Source: Halofilum ochraceum (GTDB taxonomy: Bacteria > Pseudomonadota > Gammaproteobacteria > XJ16 > Halofilaceae). Taken from it: a stretch of 64,000 nucleotides of DNA. Location of the stretch: contig NZ_LVEG02000009.1 in assembly GCF_001614315.2 (NCBI RefSeq), positions 16,758-80,757 on the forward strand, given 5' to 3'. Every line of letters begins with the position of its first letter. Positions within the stretch are counted from its first letter, which is position 1. Below are positions 35,070 through 45,160 of this stretch, piece after piece. Below the pieces are notes generated by a model. The model saw nothing but the letters and a program-made list of their open reading frames with translations. It ran no database searches and was not told where the DNA came from. The position numbers and the translations under genes were made by a program.

Positions 35070-35699
35070 TCAGGCCGCCGGGGTTCCAGGCTGGCGTCCC
35101 CCGTCGCGTTCGAAGCGAAAGACCGCACTCTCACCGAACAGGTTGGGCAGGATGCGCGTGGCCGGCGTCTCGCGGTGATGGCGATCCACGGCTGCCCGTT
35201 CCAGGACCCGATAGCCGTGCGCGTCGCACAGGCGCTCGAAGTCGTGGACCGTGCACATGTGGATATTGGGCGTGTCGTACCAGTGGTGCGGCAGCGCCCG
35301 CGTCACCGGCATGTGGCCGGCGACCGCGAGCTGCAGCCGACATTTCCAGTGACCCATGTTCGGGAACGAGGTGACGGCTTCGCGCCCGATGCGCAGCATC
35401 TCCCCGAGGATCCGATCGGGAAAATGCAGCGCCTGCAGCGACTGCGTCATGATCACGTAATCGAAACCGCCGCTGTCGAACTCCGACAGTCCGCGGTCGA
35501 GGTCGATCTGCAGCACGTCCACGCCACGGGCGATGCAGCGCGCGATGTTGTCGGGGTCGATCTCCAGGCCGTAGCCGGTGATCGATTTCGTCTCCGCCAG
35601 ATGCGCGAGCAGGGCGCCGTCGCCGCAGCCGAGGTCGAGGACGTGGCTGCCCGGGCGGATCCAGTCGGCGATCAGTTCCAGGTCCCGACGCAGATTCAT
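35070..35699 (-). CDS. metW: Methionine biosynthesis protein MetW
   Basis: 209 residues with a class I methyltransferase fold: [15 protein letters not shown] (about 20-34) is the SAM-binding motif I, and [18 protein letters not shown] and [14 protein letters not shown] are MetW signatures. MetW works with MetX in the acylation of homoserine in many proteobacteria. The ATG at 35699 overlaps the metX stop (ATGA), so the pair is translationally coupled. The C-terminus abuts a repeat arm. Confidence 0.93.
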   Translation of the reverse strand: MNLRRDLELIADWIRPGSHVLDLGCGDGALLAHLAETKSITGYGLEIDPDNIARCIARGVDVLQIDLDRGLSEFDSGGFDYVIMTQSLQALHFPDRILGEMLRIGREAVTSFPNMGHWKCRLQLAVAGHMPVTRALPHHWYDTPNIHMCTVHDFERLCDAHGYRVLERAAVDRHHRETPATRILPNLFGESAVFRFERDGGRQPGTPAA

Positions 35700-36859
35700 G
35701 CCGCCGCCTCCGCGGTCGTGCATTCCGCGGCCACGCGCTCCATGTACGCCCCGAATACCGCCAGATACTGATCGATCGGCATCAGGAATGCGTCGTGACC
35801 GTGCTCGGCCGCGATCTCCACATAGCTCACACGCTTGTGGTTATCGAGAAGCGCCTTGACGATCTCGCGCGAGCGCGCCGGGGAGAAGCGCCAATCCGAG
35901 GTGAACGCCATGACGAGGAACCGGGCCTTCGCCGGTTCCAGGGCCGCGGCCAGGTCGTCGTCGGTTTTCGACGCCGGGTCGAAATAGTCCAGCGACTTGG
36001 TCATCAGCAGGTACGAGTTCGCATCGAAACGGTCCACGAACTGCCGGCCCTGATAACGCAGGTAGCTCTCCACCGAGAACTCCGAGTCGAAGCTGAAAGA
36101 GAGTTTCCCGGCCTGCAGCTCGCGCCCGAACTTGGCCCGCATCGCATCGTCCGAGAGGTAAGTGATGTGCCCGAGCATGCGCGCCAGCATCAACCCGCGC
36201 CGCGGCACCGTCCCGTGTTCGTAGTAGCGACCCGCATGGAATTCGGTGTCCGAGGTGATCGCCTGGCGGGCGACCTCGTTGAAGGCGATGTTCTGCGCGG
36301 TCAGTTTGGGCGCCGCGGCAATGACGATCGCGTTGCGCAGGGAATCGGGGTAATCGATCGCCCACTGCATCACCTGCATGCCTCCGAGGCTGGGGCCGAC
36401 GACCGCGGCCCACTGGTCGATGCCAAGCGCGCGCATCAGGCGCTCCTGGGAGCGCGCCCAGTCGCCGCAGGTCACGATGGGGAAATCGGGGCCGTGGTAC
36501 TCGCCGGTCGCGGGATTGATCGTGTTCGGCCCGGTCGAGCCCTTGCAGCTGCCGATATTGTTCGGGCTGACGACGAAGAACCGGCGTGTGTCGATTGGCT
36601 TGCCGGGGCCGATGCAGGCCTCCCACCAGCCTGGTTTGCGGTCGTCCATCGAGTGGTAACCGGCCGCGTGATGATCGCCGGACAGCGCATGGCAGATCAG
36701 CACGGCATTGCTCGCGTCCGCGTTCAATTCGCCATAGGTCTCGTAGACCAGTTCGTACTGGTCGAGCGTACGGCCGCAGTCGAGCGGCAACGGCTCGTCA
36801 AAGGCGAGACGCCGCGGTTCGACCAGACCGACGGAATCGGCGGGAATCGTCTCGGGCAT
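35696..36859 (-). CDS. metX: Homoserine O-acyltransferase MetX
   Basis: 387 residues, alpha/beta-hydrolase fold. The nucleophile is Ser157 in GPSLGGMQ; Asp in SDWRFSP and His in EHGHDAFL complete the triad. It acylates homoserine in the first committed step of methionine synthesis. In many gammaproteobacteria MetX with a metW partner uses succinyl-CoA rather than acetyl-CoA, and that is likely here, but I cannot prove the donor from sequence. Confidence 0.94.
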   Translation of the reverse strand: MPETIPADSVGLVEPRRLAFDEPLPLDCGRTLDQYELVYETYGELNADASNAVLICHALSGDHHAAGYHSMDDRKPGWWEACIGPGKPIDTRRFFVVSPNNIGSCKGSTGPNTINPATGEYHGPDFPIVTCGDWARSQERLMRALGIDQWAAVVGPSLGGMQVMQWAIDYPDSLRNAIVIAAAPKLTAQNIAFNEVARQAITSDTEFHAGRYYEHGTVPRRGLMLARMLGHITYLSDDAMRAKFGRELQAGKLSFSFDSEFSVESYLRYQGRQFVDRFDANSYLLMTKSLDYFDPASKTDDDLAAALEPAKARFLVMAFTSDWRFSPARSREIVKALLDNHKRVSYVEIAAEHGHDAFLMPIDQYLAVFGAYMERVAAECTTAEAAA

Positions 36860-36961
36860 GGGCCGGCACAGCGGTTAAGGCGAAACGCGGCAGTATAGCA
36901 ACCTCGCGCGGTTTTGCGGCTTGCAGAACCGCGGCGAGTGCCGTGTCGGTACCAGGGCGGC

Positions 36962-37282
36962 TCAGGTATTGTTGTCGTTCGCCAGGCCGATCAGCTCGGC
37001 GGGCATTTTCTGGGGCCGTTCGATCCGCACGCGCTTGTCACGACCGCGCGAACCCGCCTCGATCGTTACCGCCCCGCGCCCCACGCCGAACGCATCCGCA
37101 CACCATTGCTCGATGGCGGCATTCGCCTTGCCATCGACCGGCGGCGCCTGCAGCCGCAGCAGCAGGCGTCCCTGGCGGATACCACCGATCGCGGTCGCTT
37201 TGGCCCGCGGGATGACGCGCAGTTCGAGCAGCAGATCCGCCCCGTCCCAGCGGCACCAGTCACCGGCAACGCTGGCGCTCAC
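36962..37282 (-). CDS. yggU: DUF167 / YggU family protein
   Basis: 106 residues. The core LRVIPRAKATAIGG, LLLRLQAPPVDGKANAAI and VTIEAGSRGRDKRVRI is characteristic of the family (unknown function, small alpha/beta fold). It starts 10 bp after the yggT stop, so it belongs to the proC-yggT-yggU operon seen in pseudomonads. Confidence 0.9.
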   Translation of the reverse strand: MSASVAGDWCRWDGADLLLELRVIPRAKATAIGGIRQGRLLLRLQAPPVDGKANAAIEQWCADAFGVGRGAVTIEAGSRGRDKRVRIERPQKMPAELIGLANDNNT

Positions 37283-37292
37283 CGCGTTCCCG

Positions 37293-37892
37293 TCATGCGA
37301 GCACGAGCAGCGGTCGCAGCAGCAGCATCTTCAGCAGCTGCAGGCCGATCAGCACGACCAGCGGAGAGAGGTCGACGCCGCCGATCAGCGGTATGACCCG
37401 CCGCACGGGCTGGATCAGCGGGTCCGTGATCCGCCGCAGCATCTCCATGACCGGATTCGGGCCGGCCGGCGCGATCCAGGACAGAATCGCCATGATCAGG
37501 ACCGCGAAGAAACCGATATCGATGACCAGCGCGATGAGGTCGACCACGCCGATCCACAGCAGACCGCCGAGCCACACATGCTGGATCGGCTGCACGTACC
37601 CGCCGATGTAGACCGTCTCGATGGAAAGCAGCCCGTACAGCCCCAGTTTGATCCACATCAGCGCCAGTGCGAGCAGGAGCGCGGCGTAGTCGTAGCGGCC
37701 GGCCGGCGGCAGCACGCGCCGCATCGGCGCGAGGACGGGGCGAGTGGCCTGGACGACGAACTGGGCGACCGGATTGAAATAATCGGCGCGCACGGCCTGC
37801 AGCGCGAAGCGGAGCAGGACCACCACCGCATACAGATCGATCAGCGTGCGGATCAGGAACTGCAGCGCGTCCGTGCCGTAACCTGCGCCCAT
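37293..37892 (-). CDS. yggT: YggT family integral membrane protein
   Basis: 199 residues, a tandem of two YggT units (about residues 5-95 and 105-195), each with two transmembrane segments; the motifs NPVAQFVVQATRPVLAPMRR and NPVMEMLRRITDPLIQPVRR mark the repeats. The family is linked to cell-division-related membrane functions. Its ATG overlaps the proC stop by one base. Confidence 0.92.
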   Translation of the reverse strand: MGAGYGTDALQFLIRTLIDLYAVVVLLRFALQAVRADYFNPVAQFVVQATRPVLAPMRRVLPPAGRYDYAALLLALALMWIKLGLYGLLSIETVYIGGYVQPIQHVWLGGLLWIGVVDLIALVIDIGFFAVLIMAILSWIAPAGPNPVMEMLRRITDPLIQPVRRVIPLIGGVDLSPLVVLIGLQLLKMLLLRPLLVLA

Positions 37893-38719
37893 TACTTGCC
37901 TCCCAGTTGATCGCCCAGCTCCGCGGCGCGCTCGGCGGCCGCACCCACGGCGCGATCGACCAGGTCCGCCAGGCCGCCGGCCTCGAACGTATCGAGCGCG
38001 GCGGCCGTGGTGCCGCCCTTCGAGGTGACGTTCTGGCGCAGCGTGCCCGGGTCATCCTCCGATTCCAGCGCCATCCGGGCCGCGCCGAATGCCGTCTCGA
38101 TCACCAGCAGCCGCGCCTGCTCGCGCGGCAGGCCGCGCGCCACGGCCGCCTCCTCCATCGCCTCCATGATGCGGAAAAAGTACGCCGGTCCGCTTCCGGA
38201 GATGCCGGTGACGGTATCCATCAGCTTCTCGTCATCCACCCAGATGACGCTGCCGCCGGCCCGCAGGATCGACTCGGCCGTCGAGCGCTGGTCCCCGCTG
38301 ACCCGGTCATTGGGGAACAGCGCGGTAATGCCGGCCTGTACGAGCGATGGCGTATTCGGCATGCAGCGCACGATGGGGCCGTCGTAGGAGAGCCAGCGGG
38401 CGATGGCCTCCATGCGCACGCCGGCCGCGATCGACACGATGAGCGGCTGGCGCCCGGCGAGTGCCGGTGCAAGGTCCTGGCAGACCTGTTCCATCAGCTG
38501 CGGTTTCACGGCCAGAACGACGACATCCGCGTCCGCCACGGCGGCACGGTTGTCCTCGCTTGTGGTCACGCCGAAGCGCGATGCCAGGCGTTCGCGCTGA
38601 TCCGGCGTCGGGTCGGTGACGCCGATCCGCTCGGCCGGCCAGCCGCCGGCGACGAGGCCGCCGATCAGGCTGCGCGCCATATTGCCGCCGCCAATGAATA
38701 CGATGCGTTCGCGCTCCAT
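37892..38719 (-). CDS. proC: Pyrroline-5-carboxylate reductase
   Basis: 275 residues. The NAD(P) motif FIGGGNMARSLIGGL opens the chain (about 8-22), and the C-terminal signature GGTTAAALDTFEAGGLADLV is typical of ProC. It makes proline from pyrroline-5-carboxylate. GGGAG precedes the ATG at 38719. In P. aeruginosa a yggS gene separates proC from pilT; here it is missing and proC is divergent from pilT with 251 bp between them. Confidence 0.94.
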   Translation of the reverse strand: MERERIVFIGGGNMARSLIGGLVAGGWPAERIGVTDPTPDQRERLASRFGVTTSEDNRAAVADADVVVLAVKPQLMEQVCQDLAPALAGRQPLIVSIAAGVRMEAIARWLSYDGPIVRCMPNTPSLVQAGITALFPNDRVSGDQRSTAESILRAGGSVIWVDDEKLMDTVTGISGSGPAYFFRIMEAMEEAAVARGLPREQARLLVIETAFGAARMALESEDDPGTLRQNVTSKGGTTAAALDTFEAGGLADLVDRAVGAAAERAAELGDQLGGK

Positions 38720-38970
38720 GGGTTTCTCCCGACCTCTGTGAGGCGCCAAGGATACTGCCCTTCGCCATCCCCAGGCCATAGACCGTGCCGCGATGCGGGC
38801 GTGGCCGGATCAATAAGCTTTTCAGCGGCGCCCGCATCGGGCAGTCTGATGAAGCTCGGTGTGCGCCCGCCGACGACCGGCACGTTTTGCGGGCCCGTCG
38901 GTTCGGTCCTGCAGCGCACATCGCCTATACTGCCGGCGCGCCCGGGGCGGCGCGATTTACGGGGGACTCG

Positions 38971-40005
38971 ATGGATATCTCGCAGCTGCTCGGTTTCAGC
39001 GTCAAGAACGGCGCCTCCGACCTCCACCTGTCGGCGGGCCTGCCGCCGATGATCCGCGTGGACGGCGACGTCCGGCGGATCAATGTGCCGGCCATGGAGC
39101 ACAAAGAAGTGCATTCCATGGTCTACGACATCATGAACGACCAGCAGCGCAAGGCGTTCGAGGAATTCCTCGAAACCGATTTCTCTTTCGAGATCCAGGG
39201 GCTCGCCCGGTTCCGCGTCAACGCCTTCAATCACAACCGGGGCGCCGGTGCCGTATTCCGCACGATTCCCTCCGAGATCCTGTCGCTCGAGGACCTCGGC
39301 GCGCCCAAGATCTTCGAGAAAATTTCCGAGTACCCGCGCGGGATCGTGCTGGTGACCGGTCCGACCGGCTCCGGCAAGTCGACGACGCTCGCGGCCATGG
39401 TCAACTACAAGAACGAGAGCGAGCACGGCCACATCCTCACGGTCGAGGACCCGATCGAATTCGTGCACGAGTCGAAGAAGTGCCTGGTCAACCAGCGCGA
39501 GGTCCACCGCGACACGATGGGCTTCACCGAGGCGCTGCGTTCCGCGCTGCGTGAGGACCCCGATACGATCCTCGTCGGCGAGCTGCGCGACCTCGAGACC
39601 ATCCGCCTCGCGCTGACCGCGGCGGAGACCGGACACCTCGTTTTCGGTACGCTGCACACGAGCTCGGCCGCGAAGACGATCGACCGCATCATCGACGTCT
39701 TCCCGGCCGCCGAGAAGGACATGGTCCGTTCGATGCTCTCGGAATCGCTGCGCGCGGTGATCTCGCAGACGCTGATGAAGAAGACCGGCGGCGGGCGCTG
39801 CGCGGCCCACGAGATCATGATCGGGACGCCCGCGATCCGGAACCTGATCCGCGAGGACAAGATCGCGCAGATGTACTCCGCGATCCAGACGGGCCAGGGC
39901 GTCGGTATGCAGACGCTCGACCAGAACCTCAAGGACCTGGTCGCGAAAAACAAGGTCTCGAAGGAAGAGGCCAAGCGCAAGGCCACCAATCCCGATTCCC
40001 TCTAA
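38971..40005 (+). CDS. pilT: Type IV pilus retraction ATPase PilT
   Basis: 344 residues. An N-terminal PAS-like domain (ASDLHLSAGLPPMIRVDG) precedes the RecA-like core with Walker A GPTGSGKS (130-137), Asp box TVEDPIEFVH, Walker B LVGELRDLET and His box FGTLHTSSA; the C-terminal AIRNLIREDK is the PilT signature. It depolymerises the pilus and powers twitching. GGGGGACTCG lies before the ATG. pilU follows after 30 bp. Confidence 0.96.
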   Translation: MDISQLLGFSVKNGASDLHLSAGLPPMIRVDGDVRRINVPAMEHKEVHSMVYDIMNDQQRKAFEEFLETDFSFEIQGLARFRVNAFNHNRGAGAVFRTIPSEILSLEDLGAPKIFEKISEYPRGIVLVTGPTGSGKSTTLAAMVNYKNESEHGHILTVEDPIEFVHESKKCLVNQREVHRDTMGFTEALRSALREDPDTILVGELRDLETIRLALTAAETGHLVFGTLHTSSAAKTIDRIIDVFPAAEKDMVRSMLSESLRAVISQTLMKKTGGGRCAAHEIMIGTPAIRNLIREDKIAQMYSAIQTGQGVGMQTLDQNLKDLVAKNKVSKEEAKRKATNPDSL

Positions 40006-40035
40006 GGGGCGGTATCAACCCGGGAGATACGGTCG

Positions 40036-41226
40036 ATGGACCGCGAAAAGGCGATCAAGTACATCCACGACATGCTGCGCATGCTCAAGACGCGCGAGGG
40101 ATCCGATCTCTATCTGGCCGCTGGCGCGCCGCCGACCATGAAGGTGCACGGCAAGCTCGTTCAGGTCGCCAGCCAGAAGCTGTCACCGGCGCATACGCAG
40201 ACACTCGTGCGCTCGATCATGAACGACAAGCAGTCCGCGGAATTCGAGTCGAGCAACGAGTGCAACTTCGCGATCAGCCTGCCCGGGGTCTCGCGTTTCC
40301 GCGTCAATGCGTACGTCCAGCGCGGCACCTCGGCGATGGTCGTGCGCACGATCACCGACGAGATCCCGAACTTCGAGGAGCTGTTCCTGCCCCCGGTCAT
40401 GCGCGACATCGGCATGACCAAACGCGGGCTGGTGATCTTCGTCGGTGGTACCGGTTCCGGTAAATCGACATCGCTCGCCGCGATGATCGACTATCGCAAC
40501 GAGAACTCGAGCGGTCACATCATCACGATCGAGGATCCGATCGAATTCGTGCACCAGCACAAGGGCTGCATCGTCAGCCAGCGCGAGGTCGGCACGGATA
40601 CCGATAACTGGGATATCGCCCTCAAGAATACCCTGCGCCAGGCGCCCGACGTGATCCTGATCGGCGAGATCCGTGACCGCAACACCATGGAGAACGCGAT
40701 CGCCTTCGCCGAGACCGGCCATCTGTGCCTCGCGACGCTGCACGCCAACAGCACCAACCAGGCGATGGACCGGATCATCAACTTCTTCCCCGAGGAGCGG
40801 CGTCATCAACTGCTGATGGATCTGTCGCTGAACATGAAGGCGGTCGTCTCGCAGCGTCTGTTAAAAACCCCGGACGGCAACGGCCGCCGGCCCGCGGTCG
40901 AGGTCCTGCTCAATACGCCACTGATGGCCGACCTGATCCTCAAGGGCGAGGTCCATGAGATGAAGGCGTTGATGAAGAAGTCGCGCGAGGCCGGCATGCA
41001 GACCTTCGATGACGCCCTGTTCGATCTGATCGAGGATGGGCATATCACGGCCGAAGAGGGTCTGCGCAACGCCGACTCGGTCAATGATCTGCGCCTGAAG
41101 CTGAAACTCGAAAGCCGCGATTCGAAGAATCAGGACCTGACCGAAGGCGCCGATTTCGATATCGAGGACAGCGACGCGGACAGAGGCAGCGGTGGTCGTG
41201 GCGGCGCCGGCATGCTGCGGCGATAA
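40036..41226 (+). CDS. pilU: Type IV pilus retraction ATPase PilU
   Basis: 396 residues. Walker A is GGTGSGKS (137-144), the Asp box TIEDPIEFVH, the Walker B region LIGEIRDRNTMENAIAFAET and the His box LATLHANSTNQ; the LMDLSLNMKAVVSQRLL stretch is PilU-like. PilU works with PilT in retraction. A low-complexity acidic and Gly-rich tail (about residues 365-396) extends past the fold. The third ATPase gene starts only four bases after its stop. Confidence 0.93.
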   Translation: MDREKAIKYIHDMLRMLKTREGSDLYLAAGAPPTMKVHGKLVQVASQKLSPAHTQTLVRSIMNDKQSAEFESSNECNFAISLPGVSRFRVNAYVQRGTSAMVVRTITDEIPNFEELFLPPVMRDIGMTKRGLVIFVGGTGSGKSTSLAAMIDYRNENSSGHIITIEDPIEFVHQHKGCIVSQREVGTDTDNWDIALKNTLRQAPDVILIGEIRDRNTMENAIAFAETGHLCLATLHANSTNQAMDRIINFFPEERRHQLLMDLSLNMKAVVSQRLLKTPDGNGRRPAVEVLLNTPLMADLILKGEVHEMKALMKKSREAGMQTFDDALFDLIEDGHITAEEGLRNADSVNDLRLKLKLESRDSKNQDLTEGADFDIEDSDADRGSGGRGGAGMLRR

Positions 41227-41230
41227 CGAT

Positions 41231-42337
41231 ATGGCGGGAATCGATCCGTATCTCAAACGGATGGCCGACAAGGGGGCATCCGATCTGTATTTCACCACCG
41301 GGGCGCCGCCGGCGATGCGCATCGAGGGCGAGACCTGGCCGGTCGGCAAGCAACCGCTGGAGCGGGGCGTCACGGCGAAACTCGCCTATGGCCTGATGTC
41401 CGAGGAACAGAAGGCCGATTTCGAGCGCGATCTCGAGCTCAACCTCGGTTTCACGCGCGAAGGGATCGGGCGTTTCCGGGTGAACGCCTATTACCAGCGC
41501 GGCGAGGTCTCGCTGGTCATTCGCTACATCAAGAGCGATGTCCCGGAGATCTCGGCGCTCAATCTGCCGCCGGTGCTCGAGGATCTGATGCTCGAGAAGA
41601 AAGGCCTGATGCTCGTGGTGGGCTCCACGGGTTCAGGCAAGTCGACCACGCTCGCCTCGATGCTCGATCACCGCAACCGTACGAAGACCGGGCACATCCT
41701 CACGATCGAGGATCCGATCGAGTACGTGTTCACGCACCGCAAGGCGATCGTCGGCCAGCGCGAGGTCGGGCTCGACACGCACTCCTACGACAACGCCCTG
41801 CGCGAGGCGATGCGCGAGGCACCCGACGTGATCATGATCGGCGAGGTGCGCGACCGCAGAACGATGGAAGCGGCGATCTCCTACGCCGATACGGGCCACC
41901 TCTGCCTCAGCACCCTGCATGCGGTGAACGCCTACCAGGCGCTCGATCGCGTCATCAACATGTTCCCGCCCGAGGCCAAGAACCAGATCCTGATGGATCT
42001 GTCGCTGAACCTGAAGGCGGTCATCTCGCAGCGCCTCGTCGCCGCCAAGTCCGGTGGCCGGGTCCCCGCCGTGGAAGTGATGCTGAATACCTCCTACATC
42101 AGCGAGCTGATCCGCGATGGCCGGATCCATGAACTGCGCGAGGCGATGACAAAAGGCAGCCGCGACGGCATGCAGACGTTCGATCAGTCCCTGTTCGACC
42201 TGTACAAGCGTGGCGAAGTGGAATTGCAGACCGCCCTCGACAACGCCGATTCGCGCACGGACCTCGAATGGCGCATCAACTTCGGTGGCGGCGTCCCGAG
42301 CGGGGACAGCGAGGGGACCAGCGGGGCGTTCGGCTGA
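41231..42337 (+). CDS. Third PilT/PilU-family ATPase (PilU-like paralogue)
   Basis: 368 residues. All motor motifs are intact: Walker A GSTGSGKS (131-138), TIEDPIEYVF, MIGEVRDRRTMEAAISYADT and LSTLHAVNA. It is nearer to PilU (LMDLSLNLKAVISQRLV) than to PilT but differs in most of the N-terminal domain. It starts four bases after pilU, so it is almost surely co-expressed. It could be a second accessory retraction motor or act on a different pilus. Gly/Ser/acid-rich tail after residue 350. Confidence 0.88.
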   Translation: MAGIDPYLKRMADKGASDLYFTTGAPPAMRIEGETWPVGKQPLERGVTAKLAYGLMSEEQKADFERDLELNLGFTREGIGRFRVNAYYQRGEVSLVIRYIKSDVPEISALNLPPVLEDLMLEKKGLMLVVGSTGSGKSTTLASMLDHRNRTKTGHILTIEDPIEYVFTHRKAIVGQREVGLDTHSYDNALREAMREAPDVIMIGEVRDRRTMEAAISYADTGHLCLSTLHAVNAYQALDRVINMFPPEAKNQILMDLSLNLKAVISQRLVAAKSGGRVPAVEVMLNTSYISELIRDGRIHELREAMTKGSRDGMQTFDQSLFDLYKRGEVELQTALDNADSRTDLEWRINFGGGVPSGDSEGTSGAFG

Positions 42338-42352
42338 CCGGAACCGCGAGCG

Positions 42353-43624
42353 CTACCCGCTCCGGACGCGGCCGTCGACCAGCACGGTGCGCACGCGGCC
42401 CGGCAGCGTGCGACCGGCCAGGGGCGTGTCGCGGCCGCGGCTGACGAAGCGATCCGGGTCAACGACGGTCTCGGTTTCCGGCTCGAATATGCACAGGTCC
42501 GCCGGCGCATCCGGCGTGAGCGTGCCGAGGCCGAGGTCGAGAATCCGGGCCGGGCCGGCGGTCACCCGGGCCAGGGCGGTCGCGAGATCGCAATCCCCCG
42601 CGGCGACCCGCGCGAGTACCAGCCCCAGCAGCGTTTCCAGTCCCGACAGCCCCGGATCGCTGGCCTCGAAAGGCCGGCGTTTGGCGTCGGGTTCGTGCGG
42701 CCGGTGATCCGAGCAGATCGCGTCGATCACGCCTGCACCTACCGCCTCGCGCAATGCATCCCGGTCGCCCGTCGAGCGCGGGGGCGGGCGCAGGTGGGCG
42801 CGCGTATCGAAGCCGGTCAGCGCGGATTCCGTGAGTTCCAGCTGATGGGCGGCGACATCAGCGGTGACCGGCAGGTCATCCGCCTTGGCGCGGGCGAGCA
42901 GATCAACGGCCGCCGCGCTGGACAGGCGGCCGATGTGCACGCGCGCGCCGGTGTCCGCGACCAGCGCGATGATGCGCGCCACGGCCGTGGTCTCGGCCGC
43001 GACTGGAATGCCGGGCAGACCGAGCCCGCTCGCGACCGGGCCCTCGTGGGCGCAGCCGTGTCCGAGCGATGGGGTGCAGGCGGGCAGGATGACCGGCCGG
43101 TCGATGGTGGCCGCGTAGGTCAGGGCCGAGCGCAGCACATGGCTGTCGCCGACGTCGCGGTCGGCCTGGCCCATGGCCCGGCACCCGGCGCGCGCGAGGG
43201 CGCGCATGGGGGCAAGGTATTGGCCGTCGAGGCCCGCGGTCAGTGCGCCGATCGGGTAGACGCGCGCCTGGTCGGCCTCGATCGCGCGCTGGCGGATCAG
43301 TTCGACGGTCGCGGGGGCGTCGACCACCGGCGAGGTGTCCGGGGGGCAGCAGACGGTGGTGATGCCGCCGGCGATCGCGGCGCGGCTCTCGGACGCGATC
43401 GTGCCCTTGTGCCGCTCGCCCGGTTCACGCAGGCGCGCGCTGAGGTCCACCAGGCCCGGGCAGACGATGCAGCCGCCGGCGTCGATGCGGTCGTGCTCCG
43501 GGAACGAGGCCGGCGCGGCACCAATGGCGGCGATACGCCCATCATCGATCCACACGTCCGCCTCGCCGTCGTGGCCGCTGGCCGGGTCGATGACCCGCCC
43601 GCCGGTGATGCACAGGGCCGTCAT
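42353..43624 (-). CDS. pyrC': Inactive dihydroorotase-like subunit of aspartate carbamoyltransferase (PyrC')
   Basis: 423 residues. The chain aligns with class I dihydroorotases, but the zinc-binding DxHxH motif is lost: the place reads [12 protein letters not shown]. Later zinc His residues are also largely absent. This is the pattern of the pseudo-dihydroorotase of pseudomonads, which has no catalytic role and is needed for assembly of the pyrB-encoded enzyme. It overlaps pyrB by four bases, as in Pseudomonas. A true dihydroorotase should be elsewhere in the genome. Confidence 0.9.
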   Translation of the reverse strand: MTALCITGGRVIDPASGHDGEADVWIDDGRIAAIGAAPASFPEHDRIDAGGCIVCPGLVDLSARLREPGERHKGTIASESRAAIAGGITTVCCPPDTSPVVDAPATVELIRQRAIEADQARVYPIGALTAGLDGQYLAPMRALARAGCRAMGQADRDVGDSHVLRSALTYAATIDRPVILPACTPSLGHGCAHEGPVASGLGLPGIPVAAETTAVARIIALVADTGARVHIGRLSSAAAVDLLARAKADDLPVTADVAAHQLELTESALTGFDTRAHLRPPPRSTGDRDALREAVGAGVIDAICSDHRPHEPDAKRRPFEASDPGLSGLETLLGLVLARVAAGDCDLATALARVTAGPARILDLGLGTLTPDAPADLCIFEPETETVVDPDRFVSRGRDTPLAGRTLPGRVRTVLVDGRVRSG

Positions 43625-44595
43625 CGTCCCTCCCGTTGCGGGGCCGTTCCGGCGACCAGCGCCATGACGGCCATGCGGATGGCGATGCCGTTGGTGACCT
43701 GCTCAAGGATCACCGACTGCGGTCCATCCGCGACCCGCGAATCGATTTCTACGCCCCGGTTGGTCGGCCCCGGATGCATGACGATGGCATCGGGCCGCGC
43801 GCGGGCGAGTCGCTCCGGCGTCAGACCCCAGCCGGCGAAATACTCGGAGGAACTCGGCAGCAGGGCGTGCTCCATGCGCTCACGCTGCAGCCGCAGCATG
43901 ACGACGATATCGACATCCGCCAGACCGGCGTCGATGTCCTCGTAGACGCCCACGCCGAGTCCTTCCAGATCGACCGGCAGCAGCGTGCGCGGCGCGATCG
44001 CCCGGATCTCGCCCACGCCGAGCGCGCGCAGCGCATGGATCTCCGAGCGCGCCACCCGCGAGTGCCGCAGATCGCCGACGATCGCGACGGTGCGCTCGGA
44101 CAGGTCGGGCTTGTGGCGCCTCATGGTGAACACGTCGAGCAGCGCCTGGGTGGGGTGGGCGTGCAGGCCGTCGCCCGCGTTGATGACGTGGACATCGTCA
44201 TCGACGTGGCGCGCGACCAGATGCGCCGCGCCCGACTCCGGGTGGCGCATGACGAACAGGTCGCACTGCATTGCCTGCAGGTTGGCGATGGTGTCCAGCA
44301 GCGATTCGCCCTTGGAGGTCGCCGAGCGCTGGACGTCGATGTTGAGCACGTCGGCGGACAGGCGCTTGGCGGCGAGCTCGAACGTCGAGCGCGTGCGCGT
44401 GCTGCTCTCGAAGAACAGATTGACGACCGTGTGCCCGCGCAGCAGCGGGACCTTCTTGATGACTTTATCGTTGACCCCGGCGAAGGACTCGGCGAGGTCG
44501 AGGATCTCGGTGATGCGCTCACCGCCCATGCCCTCCGTGGTCAGGCAATGTCGCAGGCGGCCGTCGGGCGCGATCTGGATATCGCCCTCAACCAT
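43621..44595 (-). CDS. pyrB: Aspartate carbamoyltransferase catalytic subunit
   Basis: 324 residues. The carbamoyl-phosphate motif [10 protein letters not shown] (about 59-68), HPTQALLDV and [10 protein letters not shown] identify it. It makes carbamoyl-aspartate, the first committed step of pyrimidine synthesis. The gene overlaps pyrR by eight bases upstream and pyrC' by four downstream, forming a tight pyrR-pyrB-pyrC' operon. There is no pyrI. Confidence 0.96.
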   Translation of the reverse strand: MVEGDIQIAPDGRLRHCLTTEGMGGERITEILDLAESFAGVNDKVIKKVPLLRGHTVVNLFFESSTRTRSTFELAAKRLSADVLNIDVQRSATSKGESLLDTIANLQAMQCDLFVMRHPESGAAHLVARHVDDDVHVINAGDGLHAHPTQALLDVFTMRRHKPDLSERTVAIVGDLRHSRVARSEIHALRALGVGEIRAIAPRTLLPVDLEGLGVGVYEDIDAGLADVDIVVMLRLQRERMEHALLPSSSEYFAGWGLTPERLARARPDAIVMHPGPTNRGVEIDSRVADGPQSVILEQVTNGIAIRMAVMALVAGTAPQREGR

Positions 44596-45112
44596 CGATG
44601 ATCTCCCCCGTCCTCGTATCGCGCAGGCTCAGGCCGAGGTCCTCGCGATTGAGGCGGACTTGCTGGCCCGGCGCGAGATCGAGGCGCGTCCCGGAGAAAT
44701 CCGCGCGGATGGGCAACTCATGGCCGGTGCGTTCGACCAGCACCGCGAGCAGGACGCGGGCGGGGCGACCGTAATCGAACAGTTCATTGAGCGCGGCGCG
44801 GACCGTGCGGCCGCTGTAGAGCACGTCGTCGACCAGCAGGACCGTGCGGTCGTCCAGCGTGAACGGCAGCTCCGAGCGACGGACCTTCGGGTGCAGTCCG
44901 ATCCGGCTGAAATCGTCGCGGTAGAAGGAGATGTCGAGCGATCCCAGCGGGGCCTCGGGCGAGAGGCGCTCATGCAGTGCCTGCGCGACGCGCACGCCGC
45001 CCGTATGCACGCCCACGATCAGCAGATCCTGCAGTTCCGGGCCCAGCGTGTCGGCGATACCCTGGGCCATGCGGTCCAGCCAGCCTTCGACGGTGGCGGC
45101 GTCTGTCGACAT
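44588..45112 (-). CDS. pyrR: PyrR: bifunctional pyrimidine regulator / uracil phosphoribosyltransferase family
   Basis: 174 residues. The PRPP-binding signature is [20 protein letters not shown] (about 94-113), and [14 protein letters not shown] is typical of PyrR. In Gram-positive bacteria PyrR binds pyr mRNA; in Pseudomonas-type organisms its role is less clear. GGAGC precedes the ATG at 45112, which decides it over an ATG eight codons earlier. Confidence 0.93.
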   Translation of the reverse strand: MSTDAATVEGWLDRMAQGIADTLGPELQDLLIVGVHTGGVRVAQALHERLSPEAPLGSLDISFYRDDFSRIGLHPKVRRSELPFTLDDRTVLLVDDVLYSGRTVRAALNELFDYGRPARVLLAVLVERTGHELPIRADFSGTRLDLAPGQQVRLNREDLGLSLRDTRTGEIIDG

Positions 45113-45160
45113 CGTTGCTCCGTGGTCGGTACGCATTCGTGCATGCGTCGTTCGGTTGCG

